The notes: generated from the sequence alone by a model not told the origin. DNA of 64,000 nt from Paenibacillus paeoniae (GCF_003388735.1 NZ_QUBQ01000002.1:558001-622000); one strand, 5' to 3'. Numbered from the stretch's first letter, positions 7,043-16,493 are shown. A program made the numbers and translations.

Positions 7043-9802
7043 TTACTCGTTTTTCATCCTAAGCGCATCCGCCGCCTTCAGCTTCAGCGCTGCTCTCGCA
7101 GGTGCGATATTCATCAACAGCGAGACGATGAGCAGCCCGGTCAAAATAAGCAAAATCCATTCATGTGGATAGTTAACTGCCCCTTGCTCATACGAAGGCT
7201 GATCCTTCATCGTTGCTTCAATAAACAACCGACTTCCGGTTGCCCCGATCGCCCAGCCCGACAATAATCCAATTGCGCCAATAACAAAGCCCTCAACTAC
7301 AAACATCCAATAAATTTGTTTGCCCGCCACTCCGACACAACGCATCATGGCGATCCCTTTGCTCCGCTCCTTTACCGCCCTATACTGAATAATGGCAAGC
7401 CCCATCAAGCCGATTAATCCCGAAAAAACGGTAAAACCGATAAACGCCACACTAAGCTGCTTATTCATCAGTTGTTCGGCGCTATTGTTGACATACGGCA
7501 CGGTAAATCTCATAAAACCGTTCAATATAAACCTCTTTTCAAGCTCCTGAGCCAATGAGATGTTCGTATGATCAAAGCGGAACAGCACGTATCCTTTCGC
7601 CGTTTGATTCACCCACTTAAATCCGAAGGGCTTCAGTTCTTCTACTGTTGCCGGGTTCACAAACGTGACCCCGTACAGGTCGCTCACATGGATTCGGCCA
7701 GCTACACCTTGAATGATGCCTGCTATCGTAAATGCCTTTTCGTAGACGGGTGTCCATTCCTCTTTCAGCCCTCGCAGCTTATTTTCATAGACCGGGAACG
7801 TGAACGTATCTCCCGCTTTTAGTGGCCCCACATCAGGAAAAAACGTCGTGTTTCCCAAATAGGAGGACGGCAAAATGATATACGAAGGATCGGCCGCTAC
7901 CGCCTCCCACGCTTCGCGGTCACTCTTGAACGCACCAGATCGTTCGAGCAGCGGCAGCTCAGGTCCGCGCAACAAATCTTCCGATACCGGAACAACAGCC
8001 TGCGCCGCTCCATTTTTCACAAAACTGATCATAAAGGGCTCTACATAAGTCATGCCGGTCAGCTTATCTGAAATCCCCTTATCCTCCGAGGCCATATTCA
8101 TTAGAGCTGTTCGCTCACTTTCATGCTGATAAACCGCATATCCACCGTAACCAAATATCGTCTGATCCACCCGGTTCACATCGTTGGAGCTCATAACGAT
8201 GGACGTAATGGCAACGGTAAATGAAACAATCATCATAACGAGCGCAAACAGCAGTCCGATCGTATAGGTTCTTCCCCCGTGCACCCTTGGATACTTGAAA
8301 GCCAGCATGGCGGAAATCCGTGGTATGCCCATCAAAGACAGCAGCATAATCATTGGTTTTTCCAGCAGCCTCAGCATTCGGATAGCCAAAAACAGCACTG
8401 TGCAACAAGACGCAATCCAGAACAGCACAATCCACAATAGGCTAGCCCCTCCCTCCAAGCTCGGCGGAGCTACAAAAACCATCAATAAATGTGAAATAGT
8501 CATAAAAATACCGAGGCCAAGCATCACTTTCTTCCCGTAGCGCATCGGGCGTCCGCCCGAATGTTCCTCAGGCGTCTCTCCGCGCAGTGTCTCGACAACG
8601 CTGAATCGGCTTGCTTTGGCTTCTGCCATTAACGATACAATGACCAGCAACAAGAAGATGGTCCCGAATACGATTACTGCTCCTCCAAGTGTAAGATGAG
8701 GCTCGATTGGAATGATTTCCCCCGTCATGCGGGATAATTGGTCGCTAAAGGATTGATAGAATAAACGTACGAGTCCATAACCCGCTCCCATTCCGACAAT
8801 GACAGCTGCCGAAGCCGACAGCGATGAAAGGATAAAAGCTTCCACTAGAAACATCATGCCGACACTGCGCTTCGGCATACCAATGGCTCTGAACATGCCG
8901 TACATCTCGCGCCTGGAATCTGCAACCATAATAAGCGACTGCCTCATAAAAAGCAGGCTGGATACAATCGCAACCGCGCTTATTAGCCCCATGATGATAG
9001 ATAGATTCATTTTCGCTACTTTATTTTGATACTCCACTTTAATCGTCTGGATTTGATACTTGACCTCGTTCAGATAGAACATGCCGGCTTTAGACCTGGC
9101 CAAATCATGGTTGCCCATTAAAATAGCAGGATAACTGGTAGACTTCAAGTCCCCTTTCAGCATACGGATCGTCTTCTCCGTAGCAATGGCGTTCCCGACA
9201 AACCTTCCCGAATCCCGGTAACCGGTCAGTCCCTGCTCATTCGCAATATCCTTGACCCGCATCAGCAAGCTCTGTTCACCTGATACCAGCTTCACCGCAT
9301 CTCCCTTGCGGACGGCTAGCAGGTCCGCCATCCGCTTGCTCAGGATAAGCTCATCGTCGCCGAGACCGCTCCCCCACAGCCTTGCCCGCTGCGGATCCGC
9401 CCGGATGGCATCCTCATGCTGAAACCCCATCAGCATGACCGACTTAAGCGCGCGTCCCTCACCGCCCCCATCCGCTTCCTGAGCGACAAGAGCGGCTTCC
9501 GCCGCAACATACGGCAGCATGAAAAACGATCGTTCCTGTTTGATACGATTACGTATCGCTCCTATTTCCGTTGTTGTAAATTCGCCGCTATCCGGGTTCT
9601 CCGGGACAATGCGCCAGTCAATTGGGCCAAGTCTTGTCTCCATCCAGTCCTTGCCGCTTTGCTGAACAGACGTGTAGTTCACGAAGCTGATCGCGATCAG
9701 AATGGCTCCAATCGATCCCGCGAATACCGTGAGCAGCGTCTCCTTCCAATGCTTGCGCAAATTGCCCAGCGCCATCCGCCATACGATGCTGGAATCAATC
9801 AT
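7043..9802 (-). CDS. ABC transporter permease, FtsX/MacB-like, two FtsX domains
   Basis: 919-residue permease. One N-terminal membrane helix (about 22-42) is followed by an extracellular domain of roughly 220 residues, then an FtsX block from about 272 (MGLISAVAIVSSLLFMRQSL ... VGMMFLVEAF). Further helices lie near 430, 455 and 520, a second extracellular domain spans about 545-780, and a C-terminal FtsX block begins near 785. This is the MacB/LolC-type mechanotransmission fold, not a sugar or drug exporter. The ATG overlaps the ATPase stop by 4 bases (translational coupling). With the ATPase and two-component system upstream it resembles envelope-stress or antimicrobial-peptide modules. It is larger than the single-ectodomain BceB permeases, so a bacitracin role should not be assumed. 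Confidence 0.9.
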   Translation of the reverse strand: MIDSSIVWRMALGNLRKHWKETLLTVFAGSIGAILIAISFVNYTSVQQSGKDWMETRLGPIDWRIVPENPDSGEFTTTEIGAIRNRIKQERSFFMLPYVAAEAALVAQEADGGGEGRALKSVMLMGFQHEDAIRADPQRARLWGSGLGDDELILSKRMADLLAVRKGDAVKLVSGEQSLLMRVKDIANEQGLTGYRDSGRFVGNAIATEKTIRMLKGDLKSTSYPAILMGNHDLARSKAGMFYLNEVKYQIQTIKVEYQNKVAKMNLSIIMGLISAVAIVSSLLFMRQSLIMVADSRREMYGMFRAIGMPKRSVGMMFLVEAFILSSLSASAAVIVGMGAGYGLVRLFYQSFSDQLSRMTGEIIPIEPHLTLGGAVIVFGTIFLLLVIVSLMAEAKASRFSVVETLRGETPEEHSGGRPMRYGKKVMLGLGIFMTISHLLMVFVAPPSLEGGASLLWIVLFWIASCCTVLFLAIRMLRLLEKPMIMLLSLMGIPRISAMLAFKYPRVHGGRTYTIGLLFALVMMIVSFTVAITSIVMSSNDVNRVDQTIFGYGGYAVYQHESERTALMNMASEDKGISDKLTGMTYVEPFMISFVKNGAAQAVVPVSEDLLRGPELPLLERSGAFKSDREAWEAVAADPSYIILPSSYLGNTTFFPDVGPLKAGDTFTFPVYENKLRGLKEEWTPVYEKAFTIAGIIQGVAGRIHVSDLYGVTFVNPATVEELKPFGFKWVNQTAKGYVLFRFDHTNISLAQELEKRFILNGFMRFTVPYVNNSAEQLMNKQLSVAFIGFTVFSGLIGLMGLAIIQYRAVKERSKGIAMMRCVGVAGKQIYWMFVVEGFVIGAIGLLSGWAIGATGSRLFIEATMKDQPSYEQGAVNYPHEWILLILTGLLIVSLLMNIAPARAALKLKAADALRMKNE

Positions 9803-10485
9803 AACGCAGCGCCTCCGTCATGGACGATCCTTCCGTTCTGCAGCCTAATAATTCTTGACATGCGATCGGCTACCTTCGGATCGTGAGTGACGATGACAAG
9901 CGTTGTGCCGTAATGCCGATTCAGCATTTCCAGCAGACCGATGATCTGATCGGCCGTATCGCTGTCCAGTGCGCCAGTCGGCTCGTCCGCCCAGATAATA
10001 CTGGGCTTGCCTATGATTGCTCTAGCAATAGCGACCCGCTGGTTTTGTCCGCCCGATAATTGAGAGGGATACCGATGCGCCTTATCTGCCAGGCCAACCT
10101 CTTTCAGCGCTTCCATTGCCCGCGTACGTGCCTCTTTGGTAGATACACCCGATGCAATAAGCGGCAATGCGGCATTCTCCCAAGCCGTCAAGACTGGCAC
10201 AAGATGATAGGTCTGAAAGACGAAGCCCATGCGAGACAGCCTGATCTTCGCAATCTCCTGGTCATCCAATTGCGTAATCAGAGCTTCGCCCGCCCAGATC
10301 TCGCCTTTCTCGGCCTCTTCCAGTCCTGCCAACAGATGAAGCAGCGTCGTTTTGCCGCAGCCGGACGGCCCTGTTATTGCAACGGTCTCTCCCTTAGCGA
10401 TTGTCAGCGAGACGTCCCTGAGCGCCCTCGTCGCCGCCTCACCTTTACCGTACGTTTTGGATACTTCCGATACCCGGATCAACAT
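9799..10485 (-). CDS. ABC transporter ATP-binding protein, MacB/LolD type
   Basis: 228-residue ATPase. Walker A GPSGCGKT at 39-46, Q-loop FQTYHLVPVLTAWEN, signature LSGGQNQR near 143-150, Walker B IIWADEPTGALDSDT and switch His in VTHDPKVADR. The LPL..SGVSTKEA and DEPTGALD features place it in the MacB/LolD/BceA group that drives FtsX permeases. The ATG at 10485 is preceded by AGGTGAG. It overlaps the permease gene by 4 bases and lies 91 bases after the histidine kinase, so the order is regulator-kinase-ATPase-permease, probably one regulon. Confidence 0.93.
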   Translation of the reverse strand: MLIRVSEVSKTYGKGEAATRALRDVSLTIAKGETVAITGPSGCGKTTLLHLLAGLEEAEKGEIWAGEALITQLDDQEIAKIRLSRMGFVFQTYHLVPVLTAWENAALPLIASGVSTKEARTRAMEALKEVGLADKAHRYPSQLSGGQNQRVAIARAIIGKPSIIWADEPTGALDSDTADQIIGLLEMLNRHYGTTLVIVTHDPKVADRMSRIIRLQNGRIVHDGGAAL

Positions 10486-10576
10486 GCATGCTCACCTCTA
10501 TCCTCTATATGCCTCTACTCTAGCAAAAAGATATGCATACCTGATGAAGCCAATATGCAGAACTTGTGCAGATTTG

Positions 10577-11965
10577 TCATTCGGCAAAGACAGGCAAGGT
10601 GATCGTAAAAGTCGTGCCCTCTCCATAGACACTGGATACCTCGGCCACCCCGCCGTGGGCCGTTATCAATTCCTTGACAATCGCAAGACCCAGGCCCAGC
10701 CCCGATGAGCGGCGGCGGTCGCGATGCGTCTCTCCCCGGTAGAATCGGTCGAATACACGCTTGCGTTCTTCCTCCTCAATACCGCGTCCGTCATCGCTTA
10801 CGCTTGCATACACATCACCAAGTGAGCTTAAGCCCACATGGACCGACACCTTGCTCTTCGCATGATGGAACGCATTACCGATCAGATTGATTAACACGCC
10901 TCTGATCCGATTTATGTCGGCGTATACCCGAATGTCTCCGCTGCAGGACCATTCCGTTTCGACAAGAGACGGGTCGTCCTGAACGGCGAGCGTCTCCAAC
11001 ACATCGCCAGCCAGCTCCGTCAGTGAAAACCATGTTTTAGACAGAGGCAAATGTCCGCTCTCCGCCAGCGCAAGCTCCTGCATGTCGCGCACAAGGCGCG
11101 TTAATCGGATCGTCTCATCATGAAGCGGCAGCAGCTTCTCCAGCGGAAGAGCCTCTCCTGCCCCAATCGCATGATCTAGCTTGGTTCGCATAATGGCAAT
11201 TGGCGTTCTCAGCTCATGAGCAATATCAGCTACCATTGTACGCCGAACCGTTTCCAGTTTCTCTTTCCGCACCTTCAAGTCTCCGATCGCCTCGTGAACG
11301 GCTGCAACTGCCGCTTCCGCACCCTTCCGCATCGCTCCCTGCGCTTTAATATCCTCAATGAATCTGCCTGTTGCTTGGTTGTCTTCCGTCGTATCCAACT
11401 GCTTCAAGCAAGAATAAGCCACCTCATAAGCTAACTCCTCGCGCGACCTTGCAAGACGTCTCCTATGCCACAAGCCTGCAAAGCCGACTAGCAGCGCAGT
11501 CAGTACTCCCCCCAACAGGACATACCCATACGTTTGCAGAGATGTCGACATACGAACAACCGTATAGCCGACAACTCCTCCATCCGTCAACACGGGCATC
11601 TTGCGTTCTGCAAACGCCATTCCTTCGCCCTTCACTTCCGCTACAGGCTTCTCCGGCTTTGCGCCTTCATAGAAGCTGATCGACATCGAGGACTGTCCGG
11701 CATACATGTAGCCATCCAGTTGCAGCCGCTCCTGTAGTCCATTCCAACCGCCGCTCTCCTCGATATACAGCTTGGCATAGCCGTTCCAAAACAACGCAAT
11801 CCGTTGCAGCTCGTCGCTATGCCAACTGCGAAGCGCAGCTTGCGTGAGCAGGAAGATGGCCAAGCCTGCCGCCAGACTCACTCCGATCAGCAACATTCTC
11901 TTGATCCGTTCATTCTTCATTCCTATCGTCAGATGCCTCTCCCCGCTCCGGTCCGCAATTGACAT
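10577..11965 (-). CDS. Sensor histidine kinase of the ABC-transporter two-component system
   Basis: 462-residue membrane kinase. Two transmembrane segments (about 24-43 and 145-168) flank an extracellular sensor region of about 100 residues. The HisKA motif is VADIAHELRTP, with phospho-His near residue 250. The ATPase domain shows NLIGNAFHHAKS, DDGRGIEEEE, FDRFYRGE and GLGLGLAIVKEL. The ATG at 11965 is one base past the regulator stop with GAGGGG upstream; longer in-frame extensions overlap the regulator and are rejected. Cognate partner of the adjacent regulator; the signal is unknown but probably a peptide or envelope-damage cue sensed with the ABC transporter. Confidence 0.93.
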   Translation of the reverse strand: MSIADRSGERHLTIGMKNERIKRMLLIGVSLAAGLAIFLLTQAALRSWHSDELQRIALFWNGYAKLYIEESGGWNGLQERLQLDGYMYAGQSSMSISFYEGAKPEKPVAEVKGEGMAFAERKMPVLTDGGVVGYTVVRMSTSLQTYGYVLLGGVLTALLVGFAGLWHRRRLARSREELAYEVAYSCLKQLDTTEDNQATGRFIEDIKAQGAMRKGAEAAVAAVHEAIGDLKVRKEKLETVRRTMVADIAHELRTPIAIMRTKLDHAIGAGEALPLEKLLPLHDETIRLTRLVRDMQELALAESGHLPLSKTWFSLTELAGDVLETLAVQDDPSLVETEWSCSGDIRVYADINRIRGVLINLIGNAFHHAKSKVSVHVGLSSLGDVYASVSDDGRGIEEEERKRVFDRFYRGETHRDRRRSSGLGLGLAIVKELITAHGGVAEVSSVYGEGTTFTITLPVFAE

Positions 11966-11966
11966 T

Positions 11967-12671
11967 TCAGTTCCCCTCGGCGAATCGGTAGCCGACTCCA
12001 TATACGGTCTGTACGAACGGCGAGTCCGATTCATGCTCGCCCAGCTTGCGGCGAAGGTTGCGTATGTGAGAGTCAAGCGTCCGCTCGTAGCCAATATAGC
12101 CCTCGCCCAGCGCCTCATCCATCAGATGCGCTCTTGTGAATACTCGTCCCGGATATGAGGCGAGCTTCCACAGCAGCAGAAATTCGGTCCGGGTCAGCTC
12201 CAGCTTCTCACCGTTTCTTTGGACAAGGAAGCGGTCCATATCCAGGGTCAGTTCCGCTCGGCGCAGTACCTTCTCCTCCCGTATACCGGGATCTAGGCTT
12301 CGCCCGCCTTGGCTTGCTCGTCGCATCACGGCTTTGATTCGGGCACTTAATTCCCTCAGTCCAAAAGGTTTGGTCAAATAATCATCGGCTCCAAGCTCCA
12401 GAGCCAGCACTTTATCGAATTCATCGCCTCTGGCGGTCACCATAATAAGGGGAAGCTGCCAGTGCTTCAAATTGTATTTACATATATCAATACCGTTCAT
12501 CTCGCCGGGCAGCGTCCAGTCCACCAATAGCAAATCCGGACGCGAGCGCTCAATTACGGTTCGCGCCTCTTCAAACTCAACTGCTCCGGTTACCTCAATC
12601 GACTCCCTGCGGAGATAATCCGCGCATTCTTGCAGCAGGGCATGCTCATCTTCAATCCATACGATATGCAC
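11967..12671 (-). CDS. OmpR-family response regulator
   Basis: 234-residue regulator: receiver domain (IEDEH at 6-10, phospho-acceptor Asp51 in LLVDWTLPG, Thr in VTARG, Lys in YLTKPFG) and a winged-helix output domain (ELTRTEFLLLWKLAS ... RTLDSHIRNLRRKLG ... GVGYRF). I chose the GTG at 12671, with AGGAG 9 bases upstream, because the receiver fold starts there. A longer frame reaches 12860 but adds 63 residues unlike any receiver and covers a palindrome. The first residues read HIVWIEDEH, where two acidic residues are commoner; E7 and D8 can serve as the acidic pair. Confidence 0.93.
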   Translation of the reverse strand: MHIVWIEDEHALLQECADYLRRESIEVTGAVEFEEARTVIERSRPDLLLVDWTLPGEMNGIDICKYNLKHWQLPLIMVTARGDEFDKVLALELGADDYLTKPFGLRELSARIKAVMRRASQGGRSLDPGIREEKVLRRAELTLDMDRFLVQRNGEKLELTRTEFLLLWKLASYPGRVFTRAHLMDEALGEGYIGYERTLDSHIRNLRRKLGEHESDSPFVQTVYGVGYRFAEGN

Positions 12672-12803
12672 CAGATCCAGCTCCTTTCTGTAGACAGGTA
12701 AATTATTGCATAAGTCTTGCAAGCTGTCATTAAGGGGGCGGAGTATTGCGCTGGCTGAGGGGCGCAGCCGCAGAGCTCTTTTCTCACAGAACAACAAAAA
12801 TAA

Positions 12804-12823
12804 CCGGTTGATGAATCGACCGG
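12804..12823. repeat. Palindrome P1, left of array A2
   Basis: CCGGTTGAT-GA-ATCGACCGG, preceded by TTCTCACAGAA. It is nearly identical to P2 at 13469-13488. On the minus strand it is followed by TTATTTTTG, so it could also act as a terminator or attenuator upstream of the regulator gene. Confidence 0.65.
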
Positions 12824-13045
12824 CCAGAGTGTCGATAAAGTCATATGGACTTTTCGACACCTTATTTTTATAGAGTGGGAGGACTCCACTTGCAAAGGGA
12901 AATTAATGTAAACCGTTCTGGGAATTAAGCACTGAGAATTAATTTGTAATAACGAAACTCAGATTACGAAGCTCAGATTACGAAACTTATAACCACCTTT
13001 TGTTTCTCTCATTTGATAAAAAATAATAGGCTTCTCTCCAGACTG

Positions 13046-13314
13046 AAGGCGTTGAAACCGACTTAGAGCGCCTCCGAGAGCACATGAAGGAGATTAAGGC
13101 GTTGAAACCGACTTAGAGCGCCTCCGAGAGCACATGAAGGAGATTAAGGCGTTGAAACCGACTTAATGCGCATCCGAGAGCACATCAAGGAGATTAAGGC
13201 GTTGAAACCGATTTAATGCGCACCCGAGAAGCGCATCAAGGAGATTAAGGCGTTGAAACCGACTTAGAGCGCCTCCCAAAAACACATAAAGGAGATTAAG
13301 GCGTTGAACCGATT
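13046..13314 (+). repeat. Array A2: five copies plus a partial of a 50-bp tandem repeat
   Basis: GTTGAAACCGA units start at 13051, 13101, 13151, 13201 and 13252, with a shortened one at 13303: period 50, then 51 after single-base insertions. Conserved half: GGCGTTGAAACCGACTTAG then AGCGCC. Locus-specific half: TCCGAGAGCACATGAAGGAG. The conserved half aligns base for base with array A1, including a 13-base spacing between potential stem arms. Confidence 0.93.
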
Positions 13315-13464
13315 AAAAAAACTACAACCAACCTCATAAAGATAGCGTCATCTCAATCGCCGTCAGTGACAGTTTCCATTACCAAAACCCAGCTCCTGGC
13401 TCTATGTCAGGCCACTTCAGGTATTCTCAAATTATTGCGTGTTGGGAGGGGACTTCTCAACAGA

Positions 13465-13492
13465 ATGACCGGTCGATGAATCGACCGGTCAT
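13465..13492. repeat. Palindrome P2, right of array A2
   Basis: 13-bp perfect arms (ATGACCGGTCGAT and complement) separated by GA, preceded by TTCTCAACAGAA. It sits 60 bases after the fah stop on the minus strand and could contribute to its 3' end, but lacks a T-run. Its core copies P1. Confidence 0.7.
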
Positions 13493-13552
13493 TTATTCTC
13501 ACCACATTTAATCTTCCGCTATTTCAGTATTCCAGTATTCCTCTATTCCGCA

Positions 13553-14188
13553 TTACCGCATTGCGATACGACAATCGCCAAGCTTCTCTCCCGCCCAGAT
13601 CGCTTCCAGCACATCGCCATCATGCAGCGCCGCTACACCGGCAGGCGTGCCTGTATAGATCAGGTCTCCGGCTCCAAGGCCGTAATGCTCCTCAATATAG
13701 TGTACCAGCTCAGTAATGCCGAACAGCATGTCTTTGGAACAGCCAACTTGGGCGTCCTCTCCATTACGCACCAGCTTGAATGTACTCTCCGCAAGTGCAG
13801 CTTCACCCGGATACGGAATCCAGCGTCCAAGCGGAGCGGAGTTTTTGAAGCCTTTGGCCGGGAGCCAAGGCTGGCCTTTCGCCTTCAGCTTAGATTGCAC
13901 ATCGCGCAGCGTCATGTCCAGTCCAAGCGTCATCGCGTCGAAGCACTCGCTATCCGTTGCTCCGGGACGATAAGATTCGCTTACGCGCAGCACGATCTCC
14001 AGCTCGAAATGCACCTCGCCGACATGAGCGGGCAATACGATCTCGTTGCCATTCATCGCCGTTGCCGCATGGGATGGCTTCGTAAATACGAGCGGCTCCT
14101 CCGGCACTTCATTGCCAAGTTCCAACGCATGCAGCCGATAATTCCGGCCAATGCAATAGATGTTCCGAATGCTTGTATTATTTGCCAC
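13553..14188 (-). CDS. Fumarylacetoacetate hydrolase (FAH) family protein
   Basis: 211-residue member of the FAH superfamily, whose enzymes cleave or decarboxylate beta-diketo and acylpyruvate-type acids using a divalent metal. Expected metal ligands are visible: Glu62 and Glu64 in HFELEIVL, Asp91 in GLDMTLRDVQ, with PAKGFKNSAPLG and YTGTPAGVAALHDGD completing the core. The N-terminal IYCIGRNYRLHALELG is typical of the short acylpyruvase/YisK-like branch. Starts with GTG; GGGTGG lies about 10 bases upstream. Substrate cannot be told from sequence. It is followed by non-coding DNA and seems to be transcribed alone. Confidence 0.88.
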   Translation of the reverse strand: MANNTSIRNIYCIGRNYRLHALELGNEVPEEPLVFTKPSHAATAMNGNEIVLPAHVGEVHFELEIVLRVSESYRPGATDSECFDAMTLGLDMTLRDVQSKLKAKGQPWLPAKGFKNSAPLGRWIPYPGEAALAESTFKLVRNGEDAQVGCSKDMLFGITELVHYIEEHYGLGAGDLIYTGTPAGVAALHDGDVLEAIWAGEKLGDCRIAMR

Positions 14189-14256
14189 GTCCGTATGACC
14201 ACCCTGTCGTTCATAATGTGTACAATCTCTTCCTCATAGGCTCACCGCTTTTTTCC

Positions 14257-14300
14257 GCACCACGTGCTCCTGGCGCGCGGTATCATCAGGCACGCGGTGC
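14257..14300. other. Long GC-rich inverted repeat between fah and the ABC-F gene
   Basis: GCACCACGTGC pairs with GCACGCGGTGC (one wobble), extended by CTG/CAG, around a GCGCGCGG-rich loop. It lies downstream of the ABC-F gene but has no T-run in that direction (the flank there is A-rich), so a terminator call is weak. Confidence 0.4.
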
Positions 14301-14369
14301 TCGGTCACACGTCGGCGATCAAACCTGGTCGGTTGCCCCTTCCATCCACACGTTTTGCCTATCTTCCTA

Positions 14370-16304
14370 CTACCCGCGTTTCTGAGCTTCAATCTTCTCC
14401 GCAAGCTCATTGAGCTCCGTCCAACGATCCATCAACGCTTCCAGCTTCTCTTCTGCCTGTTGCTGCTCAGCAGACAACTCTTGCAGCCTTGCAGAATCAC
14501 TGCTGGCTGCCTCCATCGCTGCGGCTATGCGGGATAGTTCGCCCTCAGCGTCTTCAATCCAGCCATCGATCGCCTCAAAGTCCTTCTGATCCTTGTATGA
14601 CATCTTAAGCGCCCGTTCTCTTGGCTGCCCTTTTGCCGCTTCGCCCTGTCCCGACGCCGCTGCAACTTTGCCAGCTCCTGTCTTGCCTGCTGCGGGTTCT
14701 GCCTGATCCCGTTTCTCCGCACCGGCTTGATAGTCCGAATAGTTGCCCGTATGATGCGTAATGACGCCATTCTCAAAAGCAATAATCTTCTCTACCGTAC
14801 GATCCAGGAAGTAACGGTCATGGGAGACCACGAACACGACGCCGGGGAAGTCATCCAAATAATCCTCCAAAACGGTGAGCGTCGCAATATCCAAATCATT
14901 CGTCGGCTCATCGAGCAGCAGCACGTTGGGCGCGCTCATCAAGACGCGCAGAAGCTGCAGTCTGCGCTTCTCTCCACCCGACAGCTTGGCGATCGGCGTC
15001 CACTGCATCGTTGGAGAAAACAAGAAACGCTCCAGCATCTGCCCCGCTGAGATAGTCGTTCCGTCTGCCGTCTTTACCTGTTCCGCTTCCTCGCGAATAT
15101 ATTCGATGACTCGAAGCGTATCATCCATCTCCTCACGCTCCTGCGAGAACCAGCCCAGCTTAACCGTGGTACCAAGCTCTACCGTGCCGGAGTCAGGCGC
15201 AAGCTTGCCCGCGATAAGTCTAAGCAGCGTCGACTTGCCGCTCCCGTTCCGGCCTACGATGCCGACACGATCCTCAGGTACCGCTATGTAGCTGAAGTCA
15301 CGAATTAGCGTACGATCGCCATAGCCCTTCGAGATCACTTCGACCTCTACGATTTTTTTGCCTAGCCTCGAAGAGGCAACCGATAGATCAAGCTTGCCGT
15401 CCGAAGCTTTCGGTCCTGCCGCCTTTAATGTCTCGAAGCGGTCGATGCGCGCTTTCTGCTTCGTCGTCCGTGCTTTTGCGCCGCGACGAATCCATGCAAG
15501 CTCATTGCGGAGCAAGTTTTGACGCTTCGACTCGGAAGCGGCTTCGCGCTCCTCCCGCTCCAGCTTCAGCTCCAGGAAGCGGCTATAGTTGGCTTGATAG
15601 AAATGCGCTTCTCCGCGATCAAGCTCGATGACCCGGTTGCTGACACGGTCGAGGAAATACCGGTCATGCGTAATCATCAGCAGTGCGCCTCTGCGCTTCT
15701 GAAGCATCCCCTCCAGCCATGCGACAGAATCATTGTCGATATGGTTGGTCGGCTCGTCGAGGATTAACACATCGGACGGCAGCAGAAGCGCCGCCGCCAT
15801 CGCAACCCGCTTCCGCTGGCCGCCTGACAGCGTATCAACCTTAGCATCATATTGCTGGATGCCGAGCTTCGAGAGCGCGGTCTTCGCTTCATTTTCAAGC
15901 TGCCAAGCCTCCAGCTCATCCATGCGCTGGTTCGCGGCAATAAGCGCGGCCTGATGCGCTTCGCTCTCAGGATTCAGCGCAATAGCCTCCATCGCTGCTG
16001 CATAGCCCTGTACAGCTTTGAGCTGCGGCGAATCGCCGCCCAGCACATGCTCCAACGCCGTCTCACCGGGCTGGAACAGCGGGTCCTGCGCCAGCATCCG
16101 CACGACAACCCGGTTACCGATGGAGATGGAGCCGGAATCGGCCTGGTCGACGCCTGCAATAACGTTCAGAAACGTCGATTTCCCCGTTCCGTTGACGCCG
16201 ATGATACCAATCTTGTCGCCATCCTCTACGCCGAACGTTACATCCTGGAACAGTACTTTTTCGCCATAGGTTTTTGATATATGTTCAACTGATAATAAAT
16301 GCAT
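14370..16304 (-). CDS. ABC-F family ATPase (Uup/YfmR-like)
   Basis: 644-residue soluble protein with two ABC ATPase domains and no membrane segment: the ABC-F translation-factor family that acts at the ribosomal E site. Domain 1: Walker A GVNGTGKST (36-44), LSGGQRKR near 160, LILDEPTNHID. The interdomain linker is Arg/Lys-rich (LRNELAWIRRGAKARTTKQK). Domain 2: GRNGSGKST near 350, LSGGEKRR near 460, LLLDEPTNDLD. A Gly/Ala-rich tether leads to a C-terminal coiled coil from about residue 565, the feature that marks Uup/YfmR rather than EttA. No leader peptide or resistance context is visible, so housekeeping is likelier than antibiotic protection. Confidence 0.9.
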   Translation of the reverse strand: MHLLSVEHISKTYGEKVLFQDVTFGVEDGDKIGIIGVNGTGKSTFLNVIAGVDQADSGSISIGNRVVVRMLAQDPLFQPGETALEHVLGGDSPQLKAVQGYAAAMEAIALNPESEAHQAALIAANQRMDELEAWQLENEAKTALSKLGIQQYDAKVDTLSGGQRKRVAMAAALLLPSDVLILDEPTNHIDNDSVAWLEGMLQKRRGALLMITHDRYFLDRVSNRVIELDRGEAHFYQANYSRFLELKLEREEREAASESKRQNLLRNELAWIRRGAKARTTKQKARIDRFETLKAAGPKASDGKLDLSVASSRLGKKIVEVEVISKGYGDRTLIRDFSYIAVPEDRVGIVGRNGSGKSTLLRLIAGKLAPDSGTVELGTTVKLGWFSQEREEMDDTLRVIEYIREEAEQVKTADGTTISAGQMLERFLFSPTMQWTPIAKLSGGEKRRLQLLRVLMSAPNVLLLDEPTNDLDIATLTVLEDYLDDFPGVVFVVSHDRYFLDRTVEKIIAFENGVITHHTGNYSDYQAGAEKRDQAEPAAGKTGAGKVAAASGQGEAAKGQPRERALKMSYKDQKDFEAIDGWIEDAEGELSRIAAAMEAASSDSARLQELSAEQQQAEEKLEALMDRWTELNELAEKIEAQKRG

Positions 16305-16493
16305 GTCGTTACCCTACTTTACCCCGTAATAGAGCCGTAAAATCCGGCTATTTGTATCATAGCACAGATCGTCTTTCTTCCGCACCGCATACTCCGCCAA
16401 TGAAAGAACCAATCACCGCACGCTCGGAGCTGCGCACAGTATAGGAGCATCCGAGCTGAAACCATCAACATGCCCTGGGCGACACACCCATTT

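Larger units (their letters stand above)
12672..13552. other. 880-bp non-coding region between fah and the response regulator
   Basis: Holds array A2 (13046-13314) and two near-identical palindromes (12804-12823, 13465-13492), with plain sequence between. Both flanking genes are on the minus strand, so the promoter of the two-component system must lie in the left part. No coding frame is supported. Confidence 0.7.

Noticed and set aside
12672..12860. Longer N-terminus of the response regulator
   Set aside because: The extra 63 residues do not resemble a receiver, they cover palindrome P1, and the GTG at 12671 has a proper ribosome binding site.
12804..13492. Composite transposon bounded by the two palindromes
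   Set aside because: No transposase remnant and no target-site duplication seen; kept only as an open question in the findings.
14173..14385. 70-residue plus-strand frame between fah and the ABC-F gene
   Set aside because: Overlaps both the fah start and a GC-rich inverted repeat; no supporting signals.
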